Of a stretch of DNA of 64,000 nt, positions 45,322 through 57,000 are shown piece by piece. This DNA is from Boesenbergia rotunda (lineage: Eukaryota; Streptophyta; Magnoliopsida; Zingiberales; Zingiberaceae), in assembly GCA_024364735.1 (NCBI GenBank), contig JAGFNQ010002304.1, positions 320,650-384,649 of the forward strand. The letters run 5' to 3'. Numbering within the stretch: the stretch's first letter is position 1; each line of letters starts with the position of its first letter. The translations under genes and the position numbers were made by a program. The notes beneath the pieces are model-generated. The model saw only the letters and a list, made by a program, of their open reading frames with translations, ran no database searches and was not told the origin of the DNA.

Positions 45322-46825
45322 TGTTGGTGCAGAAAGCACCCAAGTCGAACCTGAGTTTTGATAATGGCAAAAGGGTTCAAAAGTTAAGTCTCATTTGTTA
45401 TCTAACATGTTACTCAAGTGTGCAGGAAAAGTCCTAGCGAAGGACTGCTAGGCACTGGCGAAGGAATGCCAGGGTAAAAAGTCCTAGCGAAGGACTGCTA
45501 GGCACTGGCGAAGGAATGCCAGGTTAAAAAGTCCTAGCGAAGGACTGCTAGGCACTGGCGAAGGAATGTCAGGGTAAAAAGTCCTAGCGAAGGACTGCTA
45601 GGCACTGGCGAAGGAATGCCAGGGTACTGAAGCCCTAGCGAAGGACTGCTAGGCACCAGGCGAAGGACAGCTTGGGACTGAAGACCTAGCGAAGGACTGC
45701 TAGGCACCAGACGAAGGACAGCTTGGGACTGAAGACCTAGCGAAGGAATGCTAGGCACCGGGAGAAGGACAGCTTGGTATCCAAGACTGGCGAAGGACCG
45801 CTAGGCAAAAGTCTAATCGGAGGAGCCGGTTGGTATCAGGTACATTCTCCTGAGAGGAGTAGGTGAGGACGTGTTCCCTATCGAGGGAACAGTAGGCGTC
45901 AGTTCGACCTAGGGTTCCATTTTGGAGACCCAAAGTCAGAACCAAGACAGCTAAGGCTGTATAAACTAACATCTTATTATTTTATATTGTTTTGGACTAA
46001 CCCTGGATGCAGGACCGAAGGAACGAGTGTCTACAGCTCAGAGAGCCTCAAAGGAGTGAGGCAAAGGCTGAGTAGGGCGCCCGGAGTGTCCCGGGCGCCC
46101 CCAAGGTGAACACAAACAGTTGAAGCAAAGGAACTGCGTCTGCAGCTCATGGGCAGGGCGCCCCCGTGCTCTCGGGCACCCCCGCTGCTCCCGGGCGCCC
46201 CGAATGGTCCGGGCGCCTCCAGGTGAAGCTAACGAAGCAGATACCATCGAAGCCAACGGATAAGAAGAGACCCGGTCAACCCGGGCGCCCCCAGTGTTGA
46301 AGGCACCCCCGTCAAAGCTTGATCCCGAGTTCTAAGGGATCAGAGCTGACCGAGACGGAAGCAGATCGGCTGACACGTGGGGGGCGCCCCCAACGTCCCG
46401 GGCGCCCCCAGGGGCTATAAATAGGCCCTCGACCCCAAGGCTTCGTACAACAATTCATTCAACGTAATCACGCTCTTCTGCTCCCGCGCTCTACTCCGGA
46501 AACCTCCCGACTCGAGACTCAAGTGCCGACGACGTCCCGTTGCTCCGAAAATTTAATCTACATCGGACGTCGGTAAAAGAAGATTTACTTTTAAATTACT
46601 ATACTTCTTTTGTAATATCTCTCTGTAAACGTTTTGCGCACTTATAGAATTGCTCGCAGAAAACGGTCAATGACCGTGGGCCTTGGAGTAGGAGTCGACC
46701 TAGGCTCCGAACAAAGTAAAACTACCTGTGTTCGCGATTGATTTTATTCTGCTGCGTACTTGCTCTAGTTTTCATCCGTAAAGCGTTTAACGATATTCAC
46801 CCCCCCCCCCTCTATCATTTCTCTT
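45322..46825 (+). mobile_element. 3' LTR of element D, 3' end missing
   Basis: It starts TGTTGGTGCAGAAAGC right after the PPT. It carries a hairpin array (45429-45805), GGCGCC palindromes (about 46076-46410) and TATAAATA at 46416-46423. A poly-C run then follows, and ctctatcatttctc, just short of the expected CCAACA end. The last about 12 bases are replaced by a reversed copia-A LTR. Confidence 0.88.
45429..45805 (+). repeat. Seven 50-51-bp tandem units, each with two hairpins
   Basis: Units start near 45431, 45481, 45531, 45581, 45631, 45682 and 45733. Each has stem CCTAGC/GCTAGG around the 8-base loop GAAGGACT, then a second stem CTGGC/GCCAG around GAAGGAAT. Units five to seven change the second stem to CCAGGC/GCTTGG around GAAGGACA, largely keeping the pairing with a G-T wobble. 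A partial eighth unit follows. Confidence 0.88.
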
Positions 46826-47442
46826 CTCACAAGGAGTGGTGAATCCTTTATAGGCTGTTCAAATATCTTCGGGTACTTCGGCTTATACTCAATCATCTTG
46901 GGTCCACACCTCTTTGGAGATGCTTGCTTAAGATGTCAATGTATAAGTCTCTATGACCAAGATGACTTGAACACCGCAAGTCAAAGGAACATCGCACTTA
47001 AGCTGCAGTAAGAACTTCACTGACATATCTATATGTAGACTACCATATGAAGTTTTACAGCCAGTCACTCCAATGAACTAGTTCCCTTAACTAGCATTCA
47101 TGTTTATCTCCGGACATCTCAATGTCACCAGCCAGTGAGAATCAGCTGATTAGAGAATAACCCATGCTAGTCTCAACAGAATTGATACTGTCCGTATTTA
47201 TCAATTCATCGACTAGGGACAATTTCAATACTTCACAATTGCACATGTAGAGATAATCACTAGTTGTGAATTCATCACAAATTCTCTCATGCTGTGAATT
47301 GTATTGCAGACATTAAATGAGTTTAAGATCTCAATCAAATACACAAACATGTATACTCAAATAGTGAATATTCATTTATTAGAATAAATGATTACAATCA
47401 TAAGACGATTGCCTTAGGACACTTCTCTCAAATCACTAACAG
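46826..47442 (-). mobile_element. Reversed 5' fragment of a copia-A LTR
   Basis: It matches the first about 615 bp of the LTRs at 3216 and 31846 on the opposite strand. The terminal TGTTAG end is intact at 47442. The other end is broken at the junction with element D. Confidence 0.88.
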
Positions 47443-47825
47443 TATCAGGTGCCTAAGAAGACATCCTTAGTCGTTTGCGACCGTTGGCTTTGGATAAAGC
47501 CTCGGGCCACATGTCAGGCGCCCAAGATCAACGGCCAAGAGAAAATTTATCAACAATCAACGATCCAGATTTATTCTCTTAGGCTATAAATAGGCTTAGA
47601 GTTTTAGCTTTAGGTATGAACTCATTTACTTGTAAAATCTCTAAAGTCTTGCGTGCTTTTGTTGTAAGGCTTCTCCGCCATAAGGAGATTTTTGTTGAGA
47701 GTCCACTGCCTTGGAAGCAACGTTCTTAGTTGCGATCAAGTTCCTTTTTAAAAGACGAGTGCTTCCACTTTATTTATTTATAACCGTTTATTCACCCCCT
47801 CTAGCCGGGCCAACCCGATCCAACA
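47443..47825 (+). mobile_element. 3' part of a 5' LTR (element E)
   Basis: It contains TATA-like ggctataaatagg near 47582, then a short leader, ttcaccccctct, and ends GATCCAACA directly before a PBS. Its 5' end is displaced by the reversed copia-A LTR. Confidence 0.75.
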
Positions 47826-47991
47826 AGTGGTATCAGAACCAAGGTCGCTCTTCACTGGACTAACCGCCGAAAGAAGCACGAGCTAGATCCATGATCCAGA
47901 TCTAACCATGTGAGTTAAGCCTTGAATACAGGATGTACGGGCTCCCGTGTCTTGATCAAGAGGACCAGACACCAAGCAGAGAAGTCCTAGT
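47826..47991 (+). mobile_element. PBS and start of internal region of element E
   Basis: TGGTATCAGAACC at 47828-47840 is a slightly altered PBS. The leader then shows ggactaaccgccga, as in other elements here. It is interrupted at 47991 by element B; the continuation is 59397-59539. The pieces join to a sequence matching 7198-7352. The whole internal region is about 300 bp, with no ORF. Confidence 0.7.
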
Positions 47992-48328
47992 TGTTGGGAC
48001 CTTGTCGTTTAGCTAGAGGGGGGGTGAATAGCTACTTTTTGATTTTCCTTCCTACAATGTTAGCGTGCACAAGCGGAAAACTAAAACAATAAACAAAAAC
48101 AATCGCTAACACAAACCGTTTACGTGGTTTGAAGATAAAGCTCCTATTCCACGACTGTCCGTAAGATGGACGATCCTGATCCTTCGGTGGATGACTCCCT
48201 GGAGCACCTCCGGCTAGCTCTTGTCGCTCCTTGTGGGTGGAGAAACCTCGCCACAATCCCTTGACAACTTCTGAGCACTTGTAGGCTACTAACAGGCTTT
48301 ACCCAAGCTTGTTTCACCAAGAAGAAAC

Positions 48329-49673
48329 TGTTGGTGTCGGAAGCACCATATCGAACCTTGTTTTGATATTGGCAAAGGGTTCAAAGTTAAGTATTATTGG
48401 TGCTCTAACGATGTTACTCAAGTATGCAGGAAAAGTCCTAGGAATACTAGGCATGAAGTCCTGGTTCTAAGAATTGGGCAATAAGTCCTGGCCGTGGGCT
48501 GGACAACTAAGTCCTGACATAAGATTGGGCAATAAGTCCTGGTCGTGGACTGGACACTAAGTCTTGGCCGAGGGTTGGGCACCGAGACCTGGTTTGAGGA
48601 ATTGGGTACTAAGTCCTGGCCGAGGGATGGGCACCGAAGACCTGGTGAGTAAAGCTGGGCACTAAGACCTGGTCGCGGATTGGGCACGAAGACTTGGTGA
48701 GTAAAGCTAGGCAAAAGTCCAACTGGAGGAGCCGGTTGGCAAAAGGTAAACTCTCCTGAGAGGAATAGGTGAGGGCGCGTTCCCCGTCGAGGGAATATTA
48801 GGCGTCGGTTCGACCAAGGGTTCCATTTAGGAGACCCGAAGTCAGAACCAAGACAGCTATGGCTGTAAATATTGACTAATATTCTTGCTTTGGTTGTTTT
48901 GGAACTAACCTTGGTTGCAGGACCGAAGGAGTGTGTTTCTACAGCTCAGAACACCCCAAAGGAGAGGGGCAGGTAGCTAGGCTAGGCGCCCCGGAGGTCT
49001 CGAGCGCCCAAGGTGAAAGGCCAAAACTGTAATTAAGCAAGAACGCTTCGAAATCACACTGGGCTAGGCGCCCAGGAGGTCCCGGGCGCCCAAGGTCAAA
49101 GACAAAGAGGTCATCGAAGCAAATCAGCCACGAAGCCAGTGGACCAAGTCATGCTAGGCGCCCAGGAGGTCCCGGGCGCCCCAGTCAGCTCCAGAGGCCG
49201 AGTCGAAGGGATAAGCGCTAACCGAGCTGCGGATTGAGTTTTCCACAGATGAAGGCACGTGTCAGGCGCCCCAGGAGCACTATAAAAGGGGCTCGACCCC
49301 AAGGTTCAAAAGCTTTTCGTTCAAGCGCTCTGCTCCGGCAAACTCCGATCTCAAGATTCCAGCGCCGACGACGACCCTCTGCTCCGAAGTACGATCCACA
49401 TCGGGTGTCGATAACGAAAAGTGTAACTCTTTTATTTACTGCAATATTCTTGTACCAAAATCTATAAACCTTTGGGCGATTATAGAATTGCCCGCAATAA
49501 ACGGTCAAGGACCGTGGGCCTTGGAGTAGGAGCCGAACGCGACTCCGAACCAAGTAAAATACTTGTGTTCTTTGTGTGATTGTTTTGTTTCCACTGCATT
49601 TACTCTTTCCTTAATCCGAAGAAAAAGTTTTAATGATATTCACCCCCCCTCTATCGTTTCTCTCGATCCAACA
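48329..49673 (+). mobile_element. Solo LTR of a Sirevirus-like element (1345 bp)
   Basis: It starts TGTTGGTGTCGG and ends GATCCAACA, with flanking GAAAC (48324-48328) and AAAAC (49674-49678), one mismatch. Related to the element D LTR: it has aagtcctggccg...gggcac units (48430-48710), GGCGCC palindrome pairs (about 48985-49270) and TATAAAAG near 49272. Confidence 0.88.
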
Positions 49674-50419
49674 AAAACAGCAAAAAACAAGCCCTCTGAC
49701 AGTTACCAATCGACTTGTGCTAACACCAGTGGACTGGTCCTCACGAATTTGAATGTCACAGCCTGACGATTCAACTTCTGGTCGACACCAATCGACTGAT
49801 GCAAGGATCAGTTGACTGATCTTTTTGTGCTCTTCATCAGTCGACTGATCCAAGCATCAGTCGACTGCCACCTAAGGTTTCCCTTCCCGAGTATAATTCT
49901 CTCGGTACTCGAACCCTAGGATTTCCCTTCGCGAGTACAATTCTCTCAGCACTCGTATCCTCACGACGTAGCTGACTCTTCATCCAGCAACCTCGACCTG
50001 TTGCCTTGAAGCCTTCTTCGACTTTGGCTCTCGTCCCTCGGATGCATGCAAGCCCACGGCTCGTCTCCCATGCCATCCTTCGCGTATGCCTCGAATTGTG
50101 CTTCCCTCGGCTCATCGTTCCTGCTCTAGCAGCCTCGACCTATTGCCTTCAAGCCTTCTTCGACTTCGGTTCTCGTCCCTCAGATGTATGCAAGCCCATG
50201 AGTTGTCTCCCCATGTCATCCTTCGCGTATGCCTCGAAGTTCGCTTCCCCCGGCTCATCGTCCCTGCTTTGTCCACGGTTCCTTGGATGCATGCAAGCTC
50301 ACGGCTCGTCTCCCCATGCCATCCTTCACTGGACCTGAAGACGTCCAACTAAATCTATGTGTATCCTACAAACCTGCACACTCACATGCACATATTAGAT
50401 CAACACGAAACCCTAACTT

Positions 50420-53400
50420 TGTAACGACCCGGAAAATTTTCTCAATATTTTCTTTAAAATATTGATCATGTCTAAATAGATTTTGAAGGAGCCTAGAAAT
50501 ACTAGTACGAACCATAGTATAGTTATCCATGATTTTCCCTTTTAAATTGAGAAGTTAAATACTAATGGACCTTATATGGGCTTTTCTAGTACCATGGTTA
50601 TTAGTGGATTTTAGGTAGAATTTAATATAAATATAAATGTGTTTTAATTAGGAATATTAGCATGATCATGGGTGAATTTTAGGGGAATTTTCGAAAATAA
50701 GGAAAAATAAAAATAAAAATAAAATAAAAATAAAGTGCATGCACCAAGGATTGAACCTTAGACCTAGTATACCACCATGCATGTACTAACCAATTCACCT
50801 AGCAAGGGAGTGCTAGTAGAGGATGAAGTGGATTTTGGTTAAGGCTTAGGGAAAAGGAAGAGTCATCAAGGAAAGAGACACCATGACTCTTCACTTGCCC
50901 TCCTTAATGTGGTATAAAGGTAATGGGAGAAGTGGCATGGGAGTTACATTTTCCTTTCTCTTCTTCCCCAAGACCATTCCTCTCCTCCTTTCTTCTTCTT
51001 CTAGCCGAAACCACAAGGGTTTCTTTCCCTTGGAAAAAGTTTCACAAAAGACTCCATCTTGAAGATCTAAGGCCCTCTACAAGGATACAAGGGCTAAGGA
51101 GAAGTTTAGAGACAAGGAGGTTTTCTTGTTATTTTCTATTCAAGGTTTATAAGCAAGATCAAGGAAGGTAAGACTCCCTCACCTGTGGTATAATGGTTTT
51201 CCTTGATATTGTTATGATCTAAGTCCTTGTTTAAGATCTAAGTTGAGAAATCCATGAAGGAGGACTTCTAGGGTTTCGGTCACCTTCATGTTTCCATGGC
51301 TAGGATTAGTTTTAACTCTCTAATGATGGTTCTTATGTCTTCTTATGATGTAAGTGATGTTAGTGGTGATTCATGGGAATTTTTACATGCTTAATGGTCC
51401 TTATAATTTTCGGCCAAGACCCCTAACCCATGGTTGGAACTTGATCTAACCATTCAACATGTTTAATTTGTTTTCCCTATGACATGATGGATAGTAATTA
51501 TGTTTTATAAGAATTTTTCTATGAATTTATGGACCTTGAGGTTTCGGCCAAGAGCTACTCTAGGGCTATGGGATTAGGGTTAGCTTCAACTATAGGATCA
51601 AATGGTTTTCTATGGCATTGTATGTTTGTATGGGATGTTATTTGTGACCTATATGAATTTTCCATGGACCTAGGGTCCTTTAGGGTTTCGGCCAAGACTA
51701 TGACCTAGGGTTTGGATTGGGTTAAAGTCTCAAGGATACTTGTTTTTAGGTTACAATGATGTAAGTATATGGTTAAGCATGATGTAAGGATCCTTATGTT
51801 ACTAAAACCCTAGTTTTATGTGTTATGTAACATGATTTTTGGTATGTTTAGGTTATGTGTTATGTTTTACTCATGAATATTATAGATTAAATACCATGAA
51901 CATATGTGATGTAGGGGTAGGTCGAATAGAATAATGCATGTGGAATGTTAAATGCCTATAATGGAAATATGTGTACAAAGGTCTATGTATGTTTTATGAT
52001 GAATGCTATGACCCTAAGTACTGTAGAATGTCATGAACCTAAGTGGTATGTATCACGTTCATATGTATTTTACCCATGCATGTCGTAGGATGGATACTAG
52101 GATTATGCATGTTAGATGAAATGTATCATGTATGAACTGTATGTTATCTTATGTACCATGACACGACAAGCTTTATGAACTAGGATGATGTTTATACTTT
52201 AGGACATGATTATATATGCATGTCATGTTTATGAATGAAAATGATGAATGAAGTTAAAGTTCATGCCTTCGAGGCATATGATGATATGGAATGAAAATGA
52301 TGAATGAAGATAAGGGTTCATGCCTTCAAGGCATAATGATGATGTTAAGCATTAAGAATGAATGATTATGCTATGTATGTTTTATTAATGAAGAAGCATG
52401 TGAAAGTATTTTATTTTATGAATGGGCTTGTACCGGACCTAAGTAAGGTCCACGATTCTGGACTACCGATGAAGCTGTCCATGGTTCTGGACTACCGATG
52501 AAGCTGTCCACGGTTCTAGACTACCGATGAAGCTGTCCACGGTTCTGGGACTACCGATGAAGCTGTCCTTACCCTAGTAGGTCAAGACTAGCTACCTCGT
52601 ATTTACTTAGGGATGCGCGCATATGATGTATGTATGTGGTACAAGCCGGGGACCCCAATGATGTGATGATTATATTTAAGTATTTAAAAGTATGATTTTA
52701 AACTAAGCATCCTTATGATATATGCATTTGCCGCATGCATCCATCCATGTTATGCATTATGTTTATGATAAGTATGTTTATGCAAAGTAGGTTTATGCAA
52801 GGTATGTTTATGCGAAGTATGTTTATGCAAAGTATGTTAATGCAAAGTATGTTTATGCAAATGATTATGTTTATGTCCATGTTAATTATGATGTCATGAT
52901 TATATTTATGTTCATGCTAAATTATGATGCCATGATTTTATTTATGTTCATGCTAAATTATGATGCCATGATTATATTTATGTTCATGCTAAGAATGATG
53001 CCATGATTGTGTTTATGTTTATGATAAGAAGTATGCCATGATAAGTAGGATTGAAGCATTATGTTTATTTATGTGACGTATGGATTTTTGTGAGTAGGAA
53101 AGGGTCTTACTAAGCCTATGTGCTTATAGTCTTATTGTCTTATACCGCAGATCAAGCCAACGTAGGTTACTAGGTGAAGCAGCAGGAGAGGCCAAAAGTG
53201 TGTGTGTGGTAGTGACATGGCAGAGGAAAGAGGAAAAAGGCTCTTCTATTATGTTTTGTGTTTTAAAACGCCTCTTTAGATTCTATGCTATACTTATGAA
53301 AAGTTACTTGCTACTTATGATGCTTATGGATAAAGTAAGGAATGTTATGCTTTAATATGCTAAGCTACAATGCTACCATGTTCATGAATGATAGGTCAAG

Positions 53401-53571
53401 GCATATATACATGTTCTAGTACTAGTTGCATGGTAAAACGCATGTGTAAGAAGAAAAAAATTGATTCCGCTGCATTAAGATATTCCTATGCCGTATGTAT
53501 GTGTATGTATGTTAGCATAACGTCGTCTCTCTCGCCACACCGTAAGGTGTGGGAAAAAGAGGGGCGTTACA
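50420..53571 (+). mobile_element. Solo LTR, Ty3/gypsy Tekay/Del-like (3152 bp)
   Basis: The ends are TGTAACGACCC...GGGCGTTACA, with identical flanks AACTT (50415-50419 and 53572-53576). The promoter is near 50913 (tataaagg), followed by a CT-rich leader with ccgaaacc. There are tandem repeats near 52455 and 52760-53040. The size and TGTAAC ends fit chromovirus LTRs of the Tekay/Del type (from knowledge; no internal domain is present to confirm). Confidence 0.88.
52455..52570. repeat. 29-bp tandem repeat, four copies
   Basis: The unit is ggactaccgatgaagctgtc plus cacggttct, repeated with few changes inside the Tekay-like solo LTR. It is followed at about 52750-53040 by shorter repeats of gtatgtttatgcaaa and atgatgccatgatt types. 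Confidence 0.9.
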
Positions 53572-53643
53572 AACTTAATCATATTGACACACACATCAAA
53601 ACTCATGATCTACCTGATCAAACTTGGGTCGATTGCACCAACA

Positions 53644-54663
53644 ATCTCCCCCTTTTTGATGTGTGACAATATGTTTAAGTTAGGTGCAAAAATAACAATT
53701 GAAAATTACAAACATAGTAAATTAAGCAGCATAAACATGCATCCTCCCCCTTAACCTATGCCCTCCACATAATTTTCAATTTTCCCATAACCACAAGTTA
53801 AGTTAAAAACTAACTTCAAACCACAAGTCACAAGTTAAGTTAAACCTAATTTAAACCACAAGTTCTCCCCCTTTGACGCCATCAAAATGATTGCCCCACA
53901 CAATATTAACCATTGGTATCAATGAGAACACCTTTCTATTTCTGAAAATCCCTAGAAATCAAAATGCAAAAGCACCAGTCGACTGCGTCAGTTACCAATC
54001 GACTGGTGCCTTTGAACTGCGAACCTACAGAAAGATCAGTTGACTACCCCATGGGGCAGTCGATTGATACTAACCAGTCTGAAATTTCAACTCCTGAGCA
54101 GAAATTCAGAAACCCCTAACAAATTCCACAAAATTCGAAAAATTCTGAAATTTTGCAAACATATTTCTTATGATGTATTCTAACCTAGAAAAATATATTT
54201 TCATGAAAATACCAAATATGGTTCACTTTTTGACCAAAATTCCAATTCTTTGAAAACACTCCATTTTGTATCAACTTTCCATCCTAGGTTTGACCCCATA
54301 TGTTTTTCAAGTCTATCCCATACTATTTAAAACATAGAAATATTTTCAATCCTCCTCCTTTTTCTCATATCAATAATAAAGAAAGAAAAGGTGATGAAAG
54401 CTCCCCCTTTATACCATAATCTCTAGATAGAATGTAATTTGGAATTCATCATATATATCATGCACGCATACTTCACAATTAAAGCAATAACATTTCATAT
54501 AAGCACTACTAAGACATGAATTAAAAATTCATATGAAACCATAAATAAGTTCTACAAAAATTTCCAAATATTACAATATGAAATATAGTGTTTGAGAGAT
54601 GAGAAAAGAACATGCTCAATCTAAATACACTCTCAACACCATCACATCCAAGTCATGTCGAGG
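53644..54663 (-). mobile_element. 3' non-coding region of element B
   Basis: The proximal PPT is 53644-53661 (minus aaaaagggggagat), with further tracts near 53745, 53866 and 54400. CAGTCGACTG-type palindromes lie at about 53977-54066. Matches S1 at 5443-6061. No ORF. Confidence 0.8.
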
Positions 54664-55832
54664 CTACGCATCATCTCCAGGAGGAGGAGGAGGAGGAGGG
54701 GCCTGGTACATCAGGTCCCAATGCTGCATCATCTCATACATGTTAGCCTGTCGCTACTAGAAACTCTGAAAGTCCTCCCTGAGTCCATGAACCTCTGCCT
54801 CTAGTCGGGAGAACCGCTCCCCTATAATCCCAACAAGAGCAGTAGCAGGAGCAACCTCCTCATCCTCATCATTATCAGAGCTGGAAGATGCATGACGACG
54901 TCGCCAGACCATCACTCCCTGTTGTCTCTCTATCCCAGCTAGGGAGAGCTACCGAGAACCTATCTGGTCGTAGTCCTTGGACAGTTGATGAATCTGACCT
55001 CTAGCGACTCTAATACCTCTAGATGCAAAGAATTTGGTCAAAATATGACCAAAGGACATGTAAATCTTCTTATTGACGTCATGCGAAAAATGCACAATAG
55101 ACGTGAATATCTGGCGGGCGATGTCTATATCCAGCCTCCTCTCTAAAGTATACATTATCACCAAGTGAGGTAGCTGAATCTTTGACCTACCCTTGGTGAC
55201 AATGGGCAGAATGCAGTCTAGGACAATTTTATATAGGATGTTGCTAACTGCACTCATGTGCCTAGCTATAAAAATACGCTGCAGAGAAAGTCGAGGATTA
55301 TCAAAATAATGACGGTGAATTTGATCAATGGTGACATTAGACAATGATAATGGCTCAGTGACATTGGAGAAATATGTAAATGGGTTTTCTGAAACCCGAC
55401 ACCCTAGAAATGATCCTAATAATGCAGGTGTAAAAGGAATGGTAACTCCCCTACCATGGACTCATACGTCCAGTCATTGGGACTACTACATGTGAGCTTT
55501 GCGTAAAATTCCTTGCAGAGATCAAAGTTTACATAATGTTGATAGTACACTAACTTTTCTAACCCAAAATGAGTGATGATCTCAATAATATGAGGAGTAT
55601 TCTCCTGAAAGTATGATTGATTGAGATATCGACAATTCATTAAAATGAAGTCAGCATTTTCAAATACCCGCTGACAGGCCTCGAAACGAAACTGTGGTGC
55701 CGTGGGATTTATGGGAGGCTGTCGGGATGGTCCCTCACCAACCCTTTGCTTTTGCCTAGCCCTAAAATGCAAATACCACATGCATGTACCAAGAATGACC
55801 CAATCAAGAAGAAAAATAAGGTAAACATGCAC
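54664..55832 (-). pseudogene. ORF2 of element B: PF20167-like plant transposon protein (in place of Pol)
   Basis: Two frames are joined by a frameshift near 55445. The first (55832-55416) has RFEACQRVFENADF, FGLEKLVYYQHYV and LCKEFYAKLTCS. The second (from about 55440) has IPFTPALLGSFLGC, SNVTIDQIHRHYF, LPHLVIMYTLERRLDIDIARQIF and GQIHQLSKDYDQIG. A stop at 54949-54951 is followed in the same frame by LSLAGI...GVMVWRRRHA, an acidic stretch, a coiled coil (RLEAEVHGLREDF), further stops and a proline-rich tail ending at 54664. The order and landmarks match ORF2 of element C (38613-39734), though the sequences are diverged. The N-terminal part may begin with intron or leader sequence. Function unknown; the PF20167 assignment is from memory. 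Confidence 0.72.
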
Positions 55833-56110
55833 ATGATGAAGAGTTAGTCATGAATCATGGATCAAATGGGAAAAATGAAGCAAATAATTCATTACCGTCT
55901 CTCCATTCATTGCATGATAGATAATGATCAAGGTTGACTCAAAGAAGGTGCTTATCTTGCCCTAGATTCGGATCTTAAGGTAAAGGAAGGCTAGAAACAT
56001 GATTTCAGAACCTTTGGAAGACTTGGAGTGGCTAGAGAGGTCGGGGGAGAGAAGTGGAAACAAGGGACGGCGCTTGAAACCCTAGGTTCGGCCACCCCCG
56101 CGCAGGGTAT

Positions 56111-56257
56111 TCTTTTAAAGATTCGCAGCATCAGTCGACTGCCCCTAGGTCAGTCGACTGATGAAGTAAACAGAAAGATCAGTCGACTGATGCATAGAAA
56201 ACCTTAGTTCTTGGATCGAACTGTACCAGTCGACTGCCCTCTGCATCAGTCGATTGG
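56111..56257 (-). promoter_or_regulatory. CAGTCGACTG palindrome array and TATA-like box upstream of ORF2 (element B)
   Basis: Five palindromes of the CAGTCGACTG type (one with a single change) lie at 56131-56257. Next, on the minus strand, comes CTTTAAAAGA (56111-56120) about 280 bases before ORF2. The LTR of the same element has the same palindromes before its CTATTTAAGAGG box. Confidence 0.55.
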
Positions 56258-57000
56258 TACCCTATATTTTCAGCATTTCTGACCCAAATTCAGAAATGCA
56301 GCAAAAATTTCACAAATCTCCAAAAATTTTCATATTTTATAGAGAGATTTGTGGTACCCATGTCTACTTGGGAAAAATACATTCACATATGTATCTATTA
56401 CCAATCCCAAGATTAACACAAAACTCAACCCTATCTAAATGGTTTAATTGAACCTTAACCTAAAGTCCTAGTTTTGATTTCTTCTTGATGTATCTTCTTA
56501 TACCCAACCACAATGCATCCCTAGTATTGATTTATATGACATCTATACATTAAAAACCAATTTTCATGCAATATAGTTCCATTGTCATATTTTCATGCAT
56601 GAACCTTACTTTTGATGTGTCAAATCCCAAGGATTAAGACTTAACTTTGTCTCCAAATCCTTTGGCACATTCCACAGCCCATCTAGTCTCCCTGGAGAAA
56701 TCCTCCTGAGATTCATTGACCATGGACCCCATCTTGACTCCTAGAGCTCCCCTTTGAGCTCTTAGCCTTAGCCACCTCCCTAGATGACTTATCTATAATT
56801 GCAAGACCACACCGGTGTACCTCCGTGACTTTTGGCCTTCAACCCTAACCTTCTTAACTTTGAACACCTTGTCTTTGGTTAAGTTTTTCTTCTTCCCTTT
56901 AAATGGCTTTCCCTTGCCATTTTGACCTTCCCTTTGCTATAATCATATGACATCCTTGCATATGATTTTTTCATAACATTTGATCTCATAGATCGGTATC
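56258..57000 (-). mobile_element. Spacer between gag and ORF2 of element B
   Basis: No Pol motif was seen in any frame. AT-rich, with short ORFs only. Confidence 0.6.

Larger units (their letters stand above)
47992..53643 (-). mobile_element. 3' LTR of element B with two nested solo LTRs
   Basis: The plus strand starts tgttgggacc and ends gattgcaccaaca. About 1145 bp remain when the inserts at 48329-49673 and 50420-53571 and their TSDs are removed, against 1011 bp for the 5' LTR at 58386-59396. It has CAGTCGACTG-type palindromes at about 49706-49870. Element B is flanked by CTAGT (47987-47991) and TTAGT (59397-59401), a TSD with one change. Confidence 0.9.

Noticed and set aside
45429..45805. 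CRISPR-like array
   Set aside because: Units are contiguous, without unique spacers, in a plant LTR; there are no cas genes and the host is a eukaryote.
50420..53571. Independent gene with promoter at 50913
   Set aside because: Identical 5-bp flanks and TGTAAC/GTTACA ends show a solo LTR; the ORF at 50923-51171 is its leader and is not conserved in the related LTR at 62863.
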